Assembly: GCF_963662255.1 (NCBI RefSeq)
Contig: NC_085051.1
Location: 58,522,654-58,586,653 of the forward strand
Direction of reading: 5' to 3'
Source of the DNA: Cinclus cinclus
Taxonomy: Eukaryota > Chordata > Aves > Passeriformes > Cinclidae
DNA: 64,000 nucleotides
In this document: piece by piece, positions 48,781 to 59,740 of the stretch
Position numbering within the stretch: position 1 is the stretch's first letter
Layout: each line of letters begins with the position of its first letter
Position numbers and translations under genes: made by a program
The notes under the pieces: generated by a model
Seen by the model: only the letters and a program-made list of their open reading frames with translations
Told to the model about the DNA's origin: nothing
The model's database searches: none

Positions 48781-51298
48781 GTCCCCAGAACGCACAAAGT
48801 GGCATTTGCAGGTGACAATGAAGGTTTGTCACCTCTGAGGCCTGGGAAGTGCCACGGGTGCTGTGGATTTGGTGTTAAAATGCTCTTGGGAGTGCTGGGG
48901 TGAGGAGGAACCGTGTGGAGATGGCTTAAACCCCCTCTATTTAACACAGAGGAAAGAATTACTGCTGCATTTCCTCATTAGCCCAGGGGAAGGATGGAGT
49001 CACCGTGGGGAATTCTCTGGTGTCCAGCCCCTGTGATAGCCCTGGAGGAGGAAAAAGAAGAAAGATCCACTTTGGGAGTAGCAATGAGAAATACAAGAAA
49101 TATCTTGCTGCATTGACACTGGCAAAAGGACAGCCTGGCTGACAACACCTACTGGCCATGCCAAGAGCTGCTTCATTTCTCCTGGGGTGGTTTGGTCAGT
49201 GCAGCCCAGTACCAAGGGCTGCACTGAAATATTACCAAGGTTTCATGAAATATTGCTGTTTCCAGGACTTTGTAAGGGAAGAGAAAGACTGATACCTTGA
49301 AAACCTGCCCAGAGCAAGCATTAGGTATTCTGATGTTTAATGGTGGCTCCTGAGGTGTGTTGCAAAGCCACAGATCAATTTGCAGATTAAAAGTTCTGGA
49401 CTAAAATTCCAAACCCACACTAGCATGGACCCAGGCCTGCTCTTCAAATTCCTCATTTCTGCTGTTGCCTCTGTGTCAAGTTAATATTAGCTTGAGGATC
49501 ACAGTCAGGAGCCAGATTGGCATCTGGCTGGGGATTTGGCCTGGGATGGGAATTGGCTTTATTTCCACACCCCATAAAATGTGAGAAGGGAAAAATCTGT
49601 TTTCAGACCTCACACAGACTCGTGGTGTTGGAGTAAACGCCGCTGGGGCTGTAACAGAATTATCCTCAAAAAGCCCCTGTGCAGGGGATGTCAGGACCTT
49701 CTTGGGATCCCTTACAGATCCTTCCCTCAGGGGAGCAACAGCCCTGCCTTTACCAAGGGGCTCCTGGCCAGGCAGCTTTGGTCTGGAAGCCACATCCTGG
49801 AGCAGGAGCAGGAATTAACCCGTGGTGTTGTTATGGGGTTATGGGGTCCTCTGTCTGCAGCTGCCCCTGTTCCATCTGTGCAGGACTGTGTGCACTTGCC
49901 CCACATCCCAGGAAGGTTTGTGGCACCCTCCCAGCATGGATTTTTAAGCAGGGAGGGTCAGCTGGACCATCCCATCTCTGCCATAGGAGGGGTTGTAAAG
50001 GCAGGAAAAGGAGCCCCTTGTGCTTGAGCTGGGCTTGGTTCCCAAGCATCCCTGGATCCCCCGAGTCTCCCTGCAGGACCCTGGGCACAGGCTGGGGGGC
50101 CTTCAGCGCCATCCAGGCACTGGGATGAGCAGCAACAGCCTCTTCCTCTCCAGGCTGGGTTTCCCACCCTGAGATGGCTCCAGCCTTGTCGTTTTGGGGA
50201 GCAGCCATGGACTAAGCTGTGCTAACTCTCTTGTACAGCTTTCGATCATCCTCCCTCAAGCTGCACTGGACCACACTTTTCCTAACTTGCTGCTCAGCAA
50301 AAGGGCAAAAAGCAGTTTTTGCCATGCCTACAAACACAAAAAGGCTCTCCATCCCTCTCCTTGCCTTTCTTTCCCACTGCGAGCTCTCTGAGATGTCCAT
50401 CACTGCCACAGATTTGCTTTATTTTCAGTAACTCATTTCTGAGTTTCAAAGAGATCTTGGCATCCATTTATTTGTGTGACATTGGGAATGAGAAGCAGGG
50501 TGGGAGTCTCGAAACCAGCAGAGAGGTTTGGAAGCACAAAGGAATGATGGCTAAATCCTAATTACCTGCTCAGAGAGAGTGTCCCGGCACAGCCCCTGGA
50601 TGATTTGTTTCCAGAGTGATGCTGGGGCAGGAGGGAGCTGGGGGAGGAAGATGATGGCTCCGAGACCACATTGAACTCTCCAGAGATTCCTTTCCATGAG
50701 TTAGAGGTGGCGGGGCTGAAAACTTCACTGCTCTGAGTGATTTGTGTAGTAATTTCAGAGCTGACACGCACTACATGGCAAATCTGATTTCCACTTTTAG
50801 CCCTGTTAAGAGATAAGGAGCAGTGATTATTATAATTACGATGTGGTTACTTTATTGGTTAAATTAACATTTCGTTGTTGGGGTTGCTGTGCAATATACA
50901 ATATTATTTTACCTACTGTGCCTTCAAAGTCATCTTGTCACAGCAACAGCATGGCAGCATGGAAAAAGCCTTTTAACAAGTAGGTAAATACATGCCTTTG
51001 GGGGAGGCAGAGCGATAATTATGTCAGCTTCAATACATTTGACAGTGGAAAAAAAAAAGCTAAAAATAAGTTGAATCGAAAATGAGAGAAAATATTGAAT
51101 GCTTGAAATAAGGCTGGAATTAAAAAGGTGAAAAGTATTTGATACAGTGGCCTTGCTCTTTGGTCCAGGTGTCAGTAGTCCAACTACTCAGAGTGCTGGG
51201 CTGCTTTAGGTTTACAAGGATGTGTAAAGGAATCCTACAGCCCTTCTGTGGGGATAAAGGGAGCTACATTGCAAATCCCACCTGGAGTTGAACAGGTA

Positions 51299-51562
51299 TA
51301 GAATCACAGAATGGTTTGGGCAGGGACACTTTCCACCATCCCAGGTTGCTCCAATCCCATCCAGCCTGGCCATGGACATTTCCAGGGATCCAGGGGCAGC
51401 CACAGATGCTCTGGGCACCCTGTGCCAGGGCCTGCCCACCTTCACAGGGAAGAATTTGTTCTGTATCTGACTTAATATCTGACTTAAGTTTCCCCTCTTT
51501 CAATCTTAACCCATTTCTCCCTGTCCTATTACTACAGTTCCTGGCAGGGGTCCCTCTCCAGT
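51299..51562 (-). mobile_element. CR1 LINE 3' end
   Basis: AGAATCACAGAATGGTTTGG, with an internal deletion of the usual GAAGGGACCTT segment, continuing to CCCTGTGCCAGGGCCTGCCC and GTCCCTCTCCAG. Confidence 0.85.
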
Positions 51563-54500
51563 GAGCTCATTTTGTTCCAGACATAGTCATGAACCAAAGA
51601 AAACCAGAGGACACCTTTCCTCTCCATCCTTTCTTAGTGCAGGATCATGCCCCGAGTTTTCCTGCAGAATCCAATGTAGCTGGGCAGGGACAGGAGTAGA
51701 TTTTTGCTTGAGCAAATTGTTTAAGGTGGGGCTTTTGTGAAATTTGATGGCAGCCTTGTGCCAGACACAAAGCAAAGATGAGGAAGAGGTAACATGGAAG
51801 GAAAATGACACAAAGGATGTTTCATAGAAGTTTTAGGCTTTCAGGAGGAAAACAAAGCAAAATCTCTTTGTAGACATGTGAGTCTTGCAGCAGAAGCTTT
51901 GCTGGCCAGAGTGGCCTCATTGCAACTCAAGCTGGTGCAGCTTTGGAGATCAAATGGATTTTGGTCATCTTCCAAGGTCTGGCTGAGTGTGGCAGCAACC
52001 CCCCAGCACGGGCTCATTCTTGCTTCATGGGAAGAGCCAGAGTGAACATCCAGTGTTGGCTGCAGGGCTCACCTTGGGATTTACTCTCCTGCTGCTTCTG
52101 GAGTGTGGGGCAGGAGAGACTTTGTGGCCCATGGAATGCTCCAGGTGGGATCTGCAGGCAAAAGATCACCCCCAAAAAGCTCTTGCCTTTCTAGAGAGAG
52201 GTGGCCAAGAGCAGCCAGCGCACAAATCCTACCCCTGGGACCAACACTCTCCTTGCTGATGCTTTCTCTGGTCTTTTCTTCCACTCTGCACCCAGGTACC
52301 AAGGGGAAGAGAAGGAAACCACAGAAAAATAGAGAAATTGTTTCTGTGAACAAGCACTCCCTCAGCTCTTGTCTGTGACCCAGCAGGCACGAGCAGCAGG
52401 AGAGAGTAAAGGGATTTGGGGCATAGCTTTCCCAAATAATTGACAACAACAGGGCTGGATTTGAGGTCGTTACTGTGGAAAGCATCAACACCAGCCCTGC
52501 TCTCTGCTGTGTGCCTGTCCCAGGAGAGCCAGGAGGAGGCTGCCAAGGGGATTGTTCCCTTGTAGCAGCTGTCCCAAGGTTTTCAGGGCAGAGTCCTGGA
52601 GATGGGACATCACCAGACACAGGAGCCTCCATGGGACCAGCACTGCCACAAGAGAGAGAAACTTGATCACTGTGATTGTTCTTCCAGTTCAAACCATTCA
52701 CTTGGGTCCCAGCTGGGTATTTCCCCATTTCTTTTCCTCAGCATTTTATCCTACAGGTACACAGGTGCTTTTTTTGTCTGTAATATGAAGTCTGGGGCAT
52801 AATTCAGAAGAAGGATGTCTCATGATGTGTTTATCATTTCCTGCTCATTTCCATTCCCCAGCAGAGATTCCTCTCCCTCTCCTTCTCCACAGCTCATTGA
52901 AAGTCAAAAAGGTTCAGTGGAAATTGCAGCTGTGAACTTGGAATTATTCTTTTTACAAAATTATGAGTTTCTCATGAATATGGGGCTACACAACCACACA
53001 CAATTGAACAATGCCCACACACATGTTTGCATCTGTACAAAACATTGATTGGACACTTGGAATGAATTATTTGTTGTGTGCCCTGGTGTCCATGAAGGAA
53101 AGCAGCAGGATTTTTGCATGAAGCACATGGCAAGTCAGGCATATACATAAAATGGCATTATCTGTGAAGAGAACTTAATTTGGAATAAAAAAAAAATCCC
53201 CCGTAATGTGCTTTTCCCTTAAAAGGAGGGGACAAAAGGGGACAAAAGCTTTCTCCTGAGGGTAATCTTCAAAATCTGACCATCCTTTCCTTAGGCTAGG
53301 AGCAGGAAATATGATTTTACTGGCTTTTTACCCCACAATAAAATGCTTGTTCCCACTACTCTCCTCTCCAAATGGTGCAGCCCATCCCGAGCGGCCAAAG
53401 ATGAGACTAATCTACCTCCAGCACACCAATAAATAAAATGTAAATGTTTGTCATAAGAATGCCCCCATTGTCAGCACCATCCCGGGATTTTCCAACCTTT
53501 GACTCCTAGCAGTGACCGGCTGAGTAGCAACAGCCAAGTGCTGAAAGAATTTTTCAACAGCAATTTGCTTGTTCCAATTTGCTTTTCAGGGCTGCTGCTC
53601 AGGATTGCTGGCCAGGGCTGTAAAAGGATCTCGTCCTATTAATTTGGCCCAGCTTCCCCTCTTGTTCTGGTCATATTCAGTTTCTCTGGGAGTTCCAGTG
53701 AGTAAGTTAATTGAATTGGAAGTGCCACCAGGCACTGGCCGGAGGATCTACGGTTTCATGTAGGAAAAGCGGCTCCCGCCGGCCGCAGAAACAGATACGG
53801 GCACCTGTGGAGGAGGTGAAGAAATGTCTGGAGATGATTTATTCCCGTGGCAATAGCCCCCAGTTCTGCTGTCGGAATGGTCAGACAACACAGCTCCCTT
53901 CATCTGGCACTGTTCATTCTCCAGCCAGATCCCTGGACAAGCACAGAGGGGCAGGGTTGATGTGTTGGAGCAGGGATTGGGAGCACAGTGATTTTGTAGG
54001 AACGGGCTGATGTTCACTCCATTCTGCTTGTTCTCTCTGTGGCTCCGAGCCAAATGTGTCTATTTTATTATTAGACATGTATTATATCTATTTTAGCCAT
54101 GCAAAGTGTTGTTTTTCCTAATTGCCCAGTCTGCAATCCCAGCTCACCCTCTGGCATCGATAAACACAACCAGCCTGACAATGATTCTAGTGGCACTCAG
54201 TAAAGCTCAGGGTAAGTGTGGACACACATTTTGTGCCAATGACTAGAGAAATGGAAGCAAAAAATCAGTTCATGATTGCTATTGCTCTTTTAAGTGAGGT
54301 TTAGGGGTGAAAGGTGCATAATATTGCACTCCCAAGTCTTGAAATTGGGAAAATTCCTCTGAAAACTGAATGAAACCTTGGAGAAGTCCTGCCAATGGCA
54401 AAGTGACCCCACAGAAATTTGTGAATATAATTCTGAGTCTATTTCTAAGCTTTGTTCAGATTGCTGTAGCCACCAGAGTTTTTCCCAGGGTGAGGGACCT

Positions 54501-54833
54501 TTGCTCACATGGGCCATCCCAGGGAGCTGCCGTGGCCTGGGATGAGGCTGGATCTGCTCCAGGCTCGGAGGGGACAGGAGCTGCTGAGGCACGAGGCTGA
54601 GAATGACCCTAAATCCTTGCAAAGGCCAAACCGTGACAACAAAGTCGTTCCCAACCTTCTCCCATCCCCAAGATGAAGCCAGGCTCTGAGGAAATGTCTG
54701 CCTGGATGAGAAGTACACGAAAGAATGAAATAAAAATGGATGAGGACGAGGGGAGCTGAGTGGAAGGAGCAGAGTGAAGGAGTTTGCAGTGCTCACACCA
54801 TGGAAGGCTGCAGCAAACCAGTCACACCAATAA
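51563..54833. other. Gene-free stretch
   Basis: Unique sequence. A 215-residue open frame on the minus strand (52081-52728) has no recognisable domain and no conserved-looking splice sites; I do not call it a gene. Confidence 0.5.
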
Positions 54834-55101
54834 ATCAGAGAATTATAGGAAAGAAGATTAAAGCTCACCCAGTTCCACCCCCTGCCATGGGCAGGGACAC
54901 CTTCCCCTATCCCAGGTTTCTCCAAGCCCCAATGTCCAACCTGGTCTGGAACACTTCCAGGGACCCAGGAGCAGCCACAGCTTCTCTAGAAACCTGTGCC
55001 TTACCACCCTGAAAGGCAAGAATTTCTTCCCAATATCCCATCTCACCCTGCCCTGTTTGAATCCATCTCCTCTTATCCTGTCACTCTGTAAAACAACTTG
55101 C

Positions 55102-55106
<5 letters not shown>
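54834..55106 (-). mobile_element. CR1 LINE 3' end
   Basis: TCACCCAGTTCCACCCCCTG through ATCCCAGGTTTCTCCAAGCC to TCTTATCCTGTCACTCTGTA; an A-rich run follows at its 5'-truncated side. Confidence 0.85.
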
Positions 55107-55138
<32 letters not shown>

Positions 55139-55162
55139 AAAAAAAAAAAAAGAAAAGAAAAG
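55107..55162. repeat. A-rich run with GAGG interruption
   Basis: Two poly(A) blocks (27 and about 14 nt) separated by GAGG, then AAAAG units, next to the truncated side of a CR1 copy. Confidence 0.9.
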
Positions 55163-55479
55163 TGACCCAGAAATAAAAGTCATGTCCTGCCGGACAGGTT
55201 TGGGGCTGCAGCGCTGGTTTGGTGCCACCACAGGGGGGCAGGAACGGCCTTTGGAGAACATCAGGATTTTCATTTCCCAGGAAATCTGCGGCACTGCCGG
55301 GGTGAGCGAAGTTCTGCCTTTGCTGATCCGTCCCTGCCCTTATGGAATTTGGGAGGTTGACCCACTGCACTGCACACTGCGTTTCAAGCAGAGCTCTGCG
55401 AGGTGGTTTGGGGGAATTCTCTCCTCTAGAAATACTGCTGAGGGCTGAAAAATAGAAATTACCCACATTTCAGAGATGT

Positions 55480-56360
55480 TGGAGATGCCTTCTGAACAAA
55501 ATCCTGTTTCTTAAGCAATTAACCATCAGATTACTATAAATAATCAGCAAATAGTTTTTAATGTAATCAGCACAGAATATCATCCTATATTACTCATTTG
55601 AATAATTTTTTTTTATTGCTCAATTTGGGAAAAAACAGGCGACAAAACTGATAAATGTCATTCAGCTCTTTTGCCATATTTCCCATCTTATTTATGTACT
55701 TATATATTTATTTATTGTATAGACATAAACACAGGCTCACACCAACATCACAAAGCAGCAACACACCTTCCCCACTTTTTGCTCAAAACATGAGTGAACA
55801 TTTCTGAATCTCGAACGGATACAACCCAGTCTTCTAAATAATTTAATGTAAATTAAATTTTCTGAAATTATTTCCCAAATAATTTAACTTAGCTAAACCA
55901 AGTCATCGATTATCTGTCACTGATGAGGCTCTACAGAGACCAACATGGGGATTGTGTCTCTTTGCTTTGACTGCTTGCAGTCCCCCCATTTATTTATTAT
56001 GCAGACAACAATTTGGGCTTATTTTCAAATATAAATTTCTCTCCTTCGCAGACTCATTGCAGAGTTCATATAGTCAAATGAAGAAATTATTTTAAAACCC
56101 TCCCATCTTATCTTTTCCTGATTTGTAAGTGGGTAAACTTCTCTTGGGAAGCACATGTAACATTATATTTGCTAGAAAGACCCTAAAGCCTTATGGACTA
56201 TCACGTTACTCCAGAGTCTGGCATTTCTTAAAAGGGATTTCTTTCTGAAAGCCACTACACTGTAATGGCTCTTGAGAAGCTGTTACTGTCTCGAGTGCAA
56301 ATCCTTCTTAGTTTGTGTATTATTGACCTGATCAAGTGTGATGGGGGCCTTCGATGAGAC
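55480..56360. promoter_or_regulatory. Candidate conserved noncoding block
   Basis: AT-rich, repeat-free sequence with frequent TAAT/ATTA and ATAAATAATC-like words, ending just before a CR1 piece. Function unproven. Confidence 0.25.
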
Positions 56361-56420
56361 TTTGGGGGGATTTTGAGGCTCCGGAATCCCATGAGGAAAT
56401 TTTCAATGGAAATTAAAATC

Positions 56421-56510
56421 TCCCTGCCCGAGGCTGGCAGGGGGTTGGAACTGGGTGATCGTTAAGGTCTCTCCCAACCCAAACTATTCCAGGATTCTGT
56501 GATTCTGTAA
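56421..56510 (+). mobile_element. Short CR1 LINE 3' end
   Basis: GGCAGGGGGTTGGAACTGGG, CTCTCCCAACCCAAACTATT and GATTCTGTGATTCTGT mark a CR1 terminus. Confidence 0.85.
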
Positions 56511-57216
56511 AATGGGAATAAATGATGTGGAGATGCAGCTGGGATGGGGGGACCCCAGGGCAGGCTCCAGCCCCTTCACACCAAAGTGCTCAACCTGCAG
56601 AGCAGCTTTTTAAAAATTCCAATTATTTCACACAAGGGAGTAAAAAAATAACAGCAGAGATGAAGGATGGCTTACAGTTTGCCCGTGGAGTGGAGAAATA
56701 ACCAAGTACAGCCCCAGTTCTGCAAGGACTTCCAAGCATGGTTACACTTTAGGAAGTTGATTTTAACAGAGTCTATGGACAAGGCATTTGCTTAAGCAGC
56801 TGCCTGATATCTCATGATGGGTAAAAGTCCCAAATGTGGAACAAGATAATTTTCTTCCCCTCTCTCAACCTTATTTACATCCAAACAAGCCCCCTAAAAT
56901 CAGCGAGTTCAGAGTGGAAATCCCAGCGGCCACTTTCACCAAGGGGAGAATCCCACAAATGATATTGTTCCGCCTTTCCCCTCGGATAGGGAAATGCAGC
57001 TTTGTGCCCAATCCTGTAATCAGCTTCTCATGGGCTGACCCAGCTAAGCCCCAGATCAGGACCATGCTCCCGTGGTGGCTGCAGCATTTTTGGAGTTGTT
57101 GCTGCTACAAAATGATGTCATAATTCAGCAAAAAGGGAAAACGTATCAGTGAATGAGTAAGCAGAGTAAAAAATGCTTTATTTCAGATGTCAGGCAGCCA
57201 TGGAGCAGTTGCCTGG

Positions 57217-57264
57217 TTTTTTTTGGTTTGTTTTTTTTTTTTTTTTATTTTTTTTTTTATTTTA
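57217..57264. repeat. Poly(T) run, interrupted
   Basis: T-rich run of about 48 nt with a few G and A interruptions. Confidence 0.9.
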
Positions 57265-57629
57265 GGGGATGATTCTGTCACTGTAGTCATGTATTTTCAT
57301 TCGTGAATAGATTTTGGCACAAAAGTTTTACACCATACCTGCTGGAGGTATAAATATGTATCCAGCCATATAAACCTGTCCCAAAATTATCCCAAAGAGC
57401 CTCAGGAATGGCAGCATGCATGACCTGGTGGTCCTAAGACAAAGGTCAAATTAAAAAAGGGATGCTAATAAACAGCCTTCCAGTTAAAAAAATTGATATT
57501 TGGGATTTTTTTCAAGAATTGCATCTTAAATTCCAACAAATCAGGTTTAGGACTTACTGAAAGTGAGATTGATCCACCCCTCAGCAAAACTTTCCTGTTC
57601 TAATGTAATTTGTGTGGTTAGCTCTATTA

Positions 57630-57715
57630 ATCAGTTTTTTAAATATATGCATTTATAATACATGTAATACTCATTTATATCTTATATATACTATATATGG
57701 ATAAATATATATAAG
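57630..57715. repeat. AT-rich low-complexity stretch
   Basis: Dense TATA/ATAT sequence with hardly any G or C. Confidence 0.8.
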
Positions 57716-58079
57716 CGCAAAATGGATTTTTCAGCAAAAAATGAAGAAATAATAGCTGAAAAATGGGAAATACCCCCTTTTCCCAAAAGCAAAGGTCTTT
57801 TCCACAGTGCCACGCGCTGACCTAAAATAAAGAGGCAGCTCTGGAAGAGTGAAAACCTGGCTGAAAGCGAGGTCAGAACAAAAAATATCCCAAGGAGTGG
57901 GAATATCTCAGGTCGGGAGCTGGTGCTCGGTCAGGACCGAGCCCCGCTTGGTATTCAATTGACTTTCTAACTCGGGAGACAGGACTTTCCATCTTCAAAT
58001 ACTGGGAATAGATTGCATTCCTGGCCCTTCCCTTTGAACGGCTGGGGAGAATAAACGCACACCCCGGCCGTGTTCTGGT

Positions 58080-58480
58080 GATCTCCCTAATCTCGGTTGC
58101 ACTTTGTCAGGACGAGGTAACTGGTAGTTAAGTGAAATACCTTAGATCAAAGGGGGATTAATCGCCAACTGAATCCTTGCTGAATAAACCTGTCATTCAA
58201 GAAAATTATTTCCACTGAACTTAGCAGAGGATTGAAGGTATTTGCATAACAGGGACCCCACCGTACTTCAGCCAGGTTAAAAGGTTCAGAATTCAGGCAG
58301 TGTTTAGCTTTTTGGCTCCTTTTCCTTTCAGCAGCCCTGTACAATGGTTTTTAATCTGATAATGCAGCTAACTATCTAAATGATGTCAGAACAGGAAAGT
58401 ATTGCAAAGTTTGGCTGAGCGATGGATCAATTTCACTTTCAGTAACTCCTAAATCTGATTTGCTGGAATTTAAGATGTAA
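58080..58480. promoter_or_regulatory. Candidate conserved noncoding element with homeodomain-type motifs
   Basis: Non-repeat, non-coding stretch with several homeodomain-like sites: a palindromic GATTAATC inside GGATTAATCG (58155-58164, containing the bicoid/OTX-type GGATTA core) and TTTTTAATCTGATAATGC near 58346. Conservation cannot be tested from one sequence, so this is a candidate only. Confidence 0.3.
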
Positions 58481-58484
58481 TCCT

Positions 58485-58505
58485 AAAAAAAAAAAAAAAA
58501 AAAAA
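58485..58505. repeat. Poly(A) run
   Basis: 21 consecutive A in the plus strand. Confidence 0.95.
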
Positions 58506-59067
58506 GGAGTCCCTTTAAACTGGAGGGCTGTTTATTAGCACCCTTTTTTTTTATTTGACCTGTGTCTTAGGAACACCAGGTCTCGCCTGCTGCCATTCCT
58601 GGGGCTCTTTGGGATCATTTTGGGCAGGTTTACACCATCAGTGATGCCCAGAGATCTGTGTGCCAAAGATCAGGTGGATCTGGGAAAACACGCAAACAGA
58701 TTTTCAGGCTTTTAGTTTTGCTTTGTTTTGTTTTTTTTTTTTTTTCCTTTCCAAGCCCATCTTTCAGAGGTCATGCTGAATTTGAATGTAACTGAGAGGG
58801 AGATAATTAAATAACGGGACCCAATAGGCTCCCATCATTTTCTAGGATCAGGCCTTGGAGGAGAATTAAGCACCACAGCCTCGCTCGGGGTTTGTTGTGG
58901 GGTTGTGGCAATAATTTTAAACCTCACAAATTATCCTTGTTTTATGGCAGCTGCTTTTGGCTGTGACTTTTCATTGGGAATTCATTTCTCCTGGAGTGAA
59001 GAGGGACCCTTTGAGGACTGGAAGGCAACGACTTCTTACTCTGTGCTATAAAAACTGGGGAAAACTG

Positions 59068-59116
59068 TTTATATATATATATATATTTATGTATATACAT
59101 ATATAGATATTTATAG
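59068..59116. repeat. (TA)n-rich microsatellite
   Basis: An ATATATATATATATAT core with flanking TATATAC and TATAGATA units. Confidence 0.9.
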
Positions 59117-59269
59117 TTCTGAGGAATGCTTTATACCATCTCCCTGCCCAGCCTTCCTAGGGTTCATTTGCAAGAGCTTCCACCTCTCCTTCCTTTGGGG
59201 CATGTGGAATGATGTCAGGCTATATGGAGGACGTCAGGTTTCATAATCAGATTTTGACAATAAATGGAA

Positions 59270-59740
59270 TTTAGGCACTTCTGCATCCAGCCCGAGCCCG
59301 ACACCATTCATTCTTTCGGTGGGCGCAGTTCATATTCATCACAAACTCAAAGCATCTTTCAAGTTGAAAAAATCACAAAGAATGGTTATCAAAGAAAATG
59401 AATAAAATCCATATTGAGATAATTTTTTAGAAAATGATTGAAGTTTTAACCCAAGAAAGGACTCTTAGAGTTTCTTATAGCTTAGAATAAGAACATGTCA
59501 ATCACGATTAAGCTTCTGGAATTGGAATCCCTTTGAAATGCAGCTGTTTCTTCTTTAATTGTGGCAGCGGACTCAAAAGAAAAGAAAGGTCCAGCCTTAA
59601 AGATGAGTAAGGAATACAAAATAGCTCAGGATTAGTTGTGGAGTTCAAAGGTCGCTAATTACACTAAGGAGTTCCCAGACACAGGGAAAACATTAAACAG
59701 GTCACCTACCAAACGGGAAACAGACTTTGACTTCAAAAAA
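59270..59740. promoter_or_regulatory. Candidate conserved noncoding block
   Basis: Repeat-free sequence with ATTCATCACAAA, GTCAATCACGATTAAGC and CTTTAATTGTGG words, reminiscent of developmental enhancers. Function unproven. Confidence 0.25.

Larger units (their letters stand above)
46716..51298. other. Gene-free stretch with candidate regulatory DNA
   Basis: It contains poly(T) at 47190-47211, an (AAAT)n microsatellite at 47302-47345, a poly(G) run near 48376, and an AT-rich non-repeat block at about 48430-48780. No gene was recognised. Confidence 0.55.

Noticed and set aside
52081..52728. 215-codon minus-strand open frame
   Set aside because: No domain, signal peptide or conserved-looking motif; composition resembles ordinary GC-moderate intergenic DNA, and several overlapping frames are equally open.
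54290..54925. 211-codon minus-strand open frame
   Set aside because: Its start overlaps a CR1 copy and the remainder shows no recognisable protein features.
55107..55162. Poly(A) as the tail of a retrotransposed gene
   Set aside because: It lies at the truncated 5' side of a CR1 copy; CR1 elements have no poly(A) tail, and the plus-strand sequence before it is the CR1 itself, not a processed gene copy.
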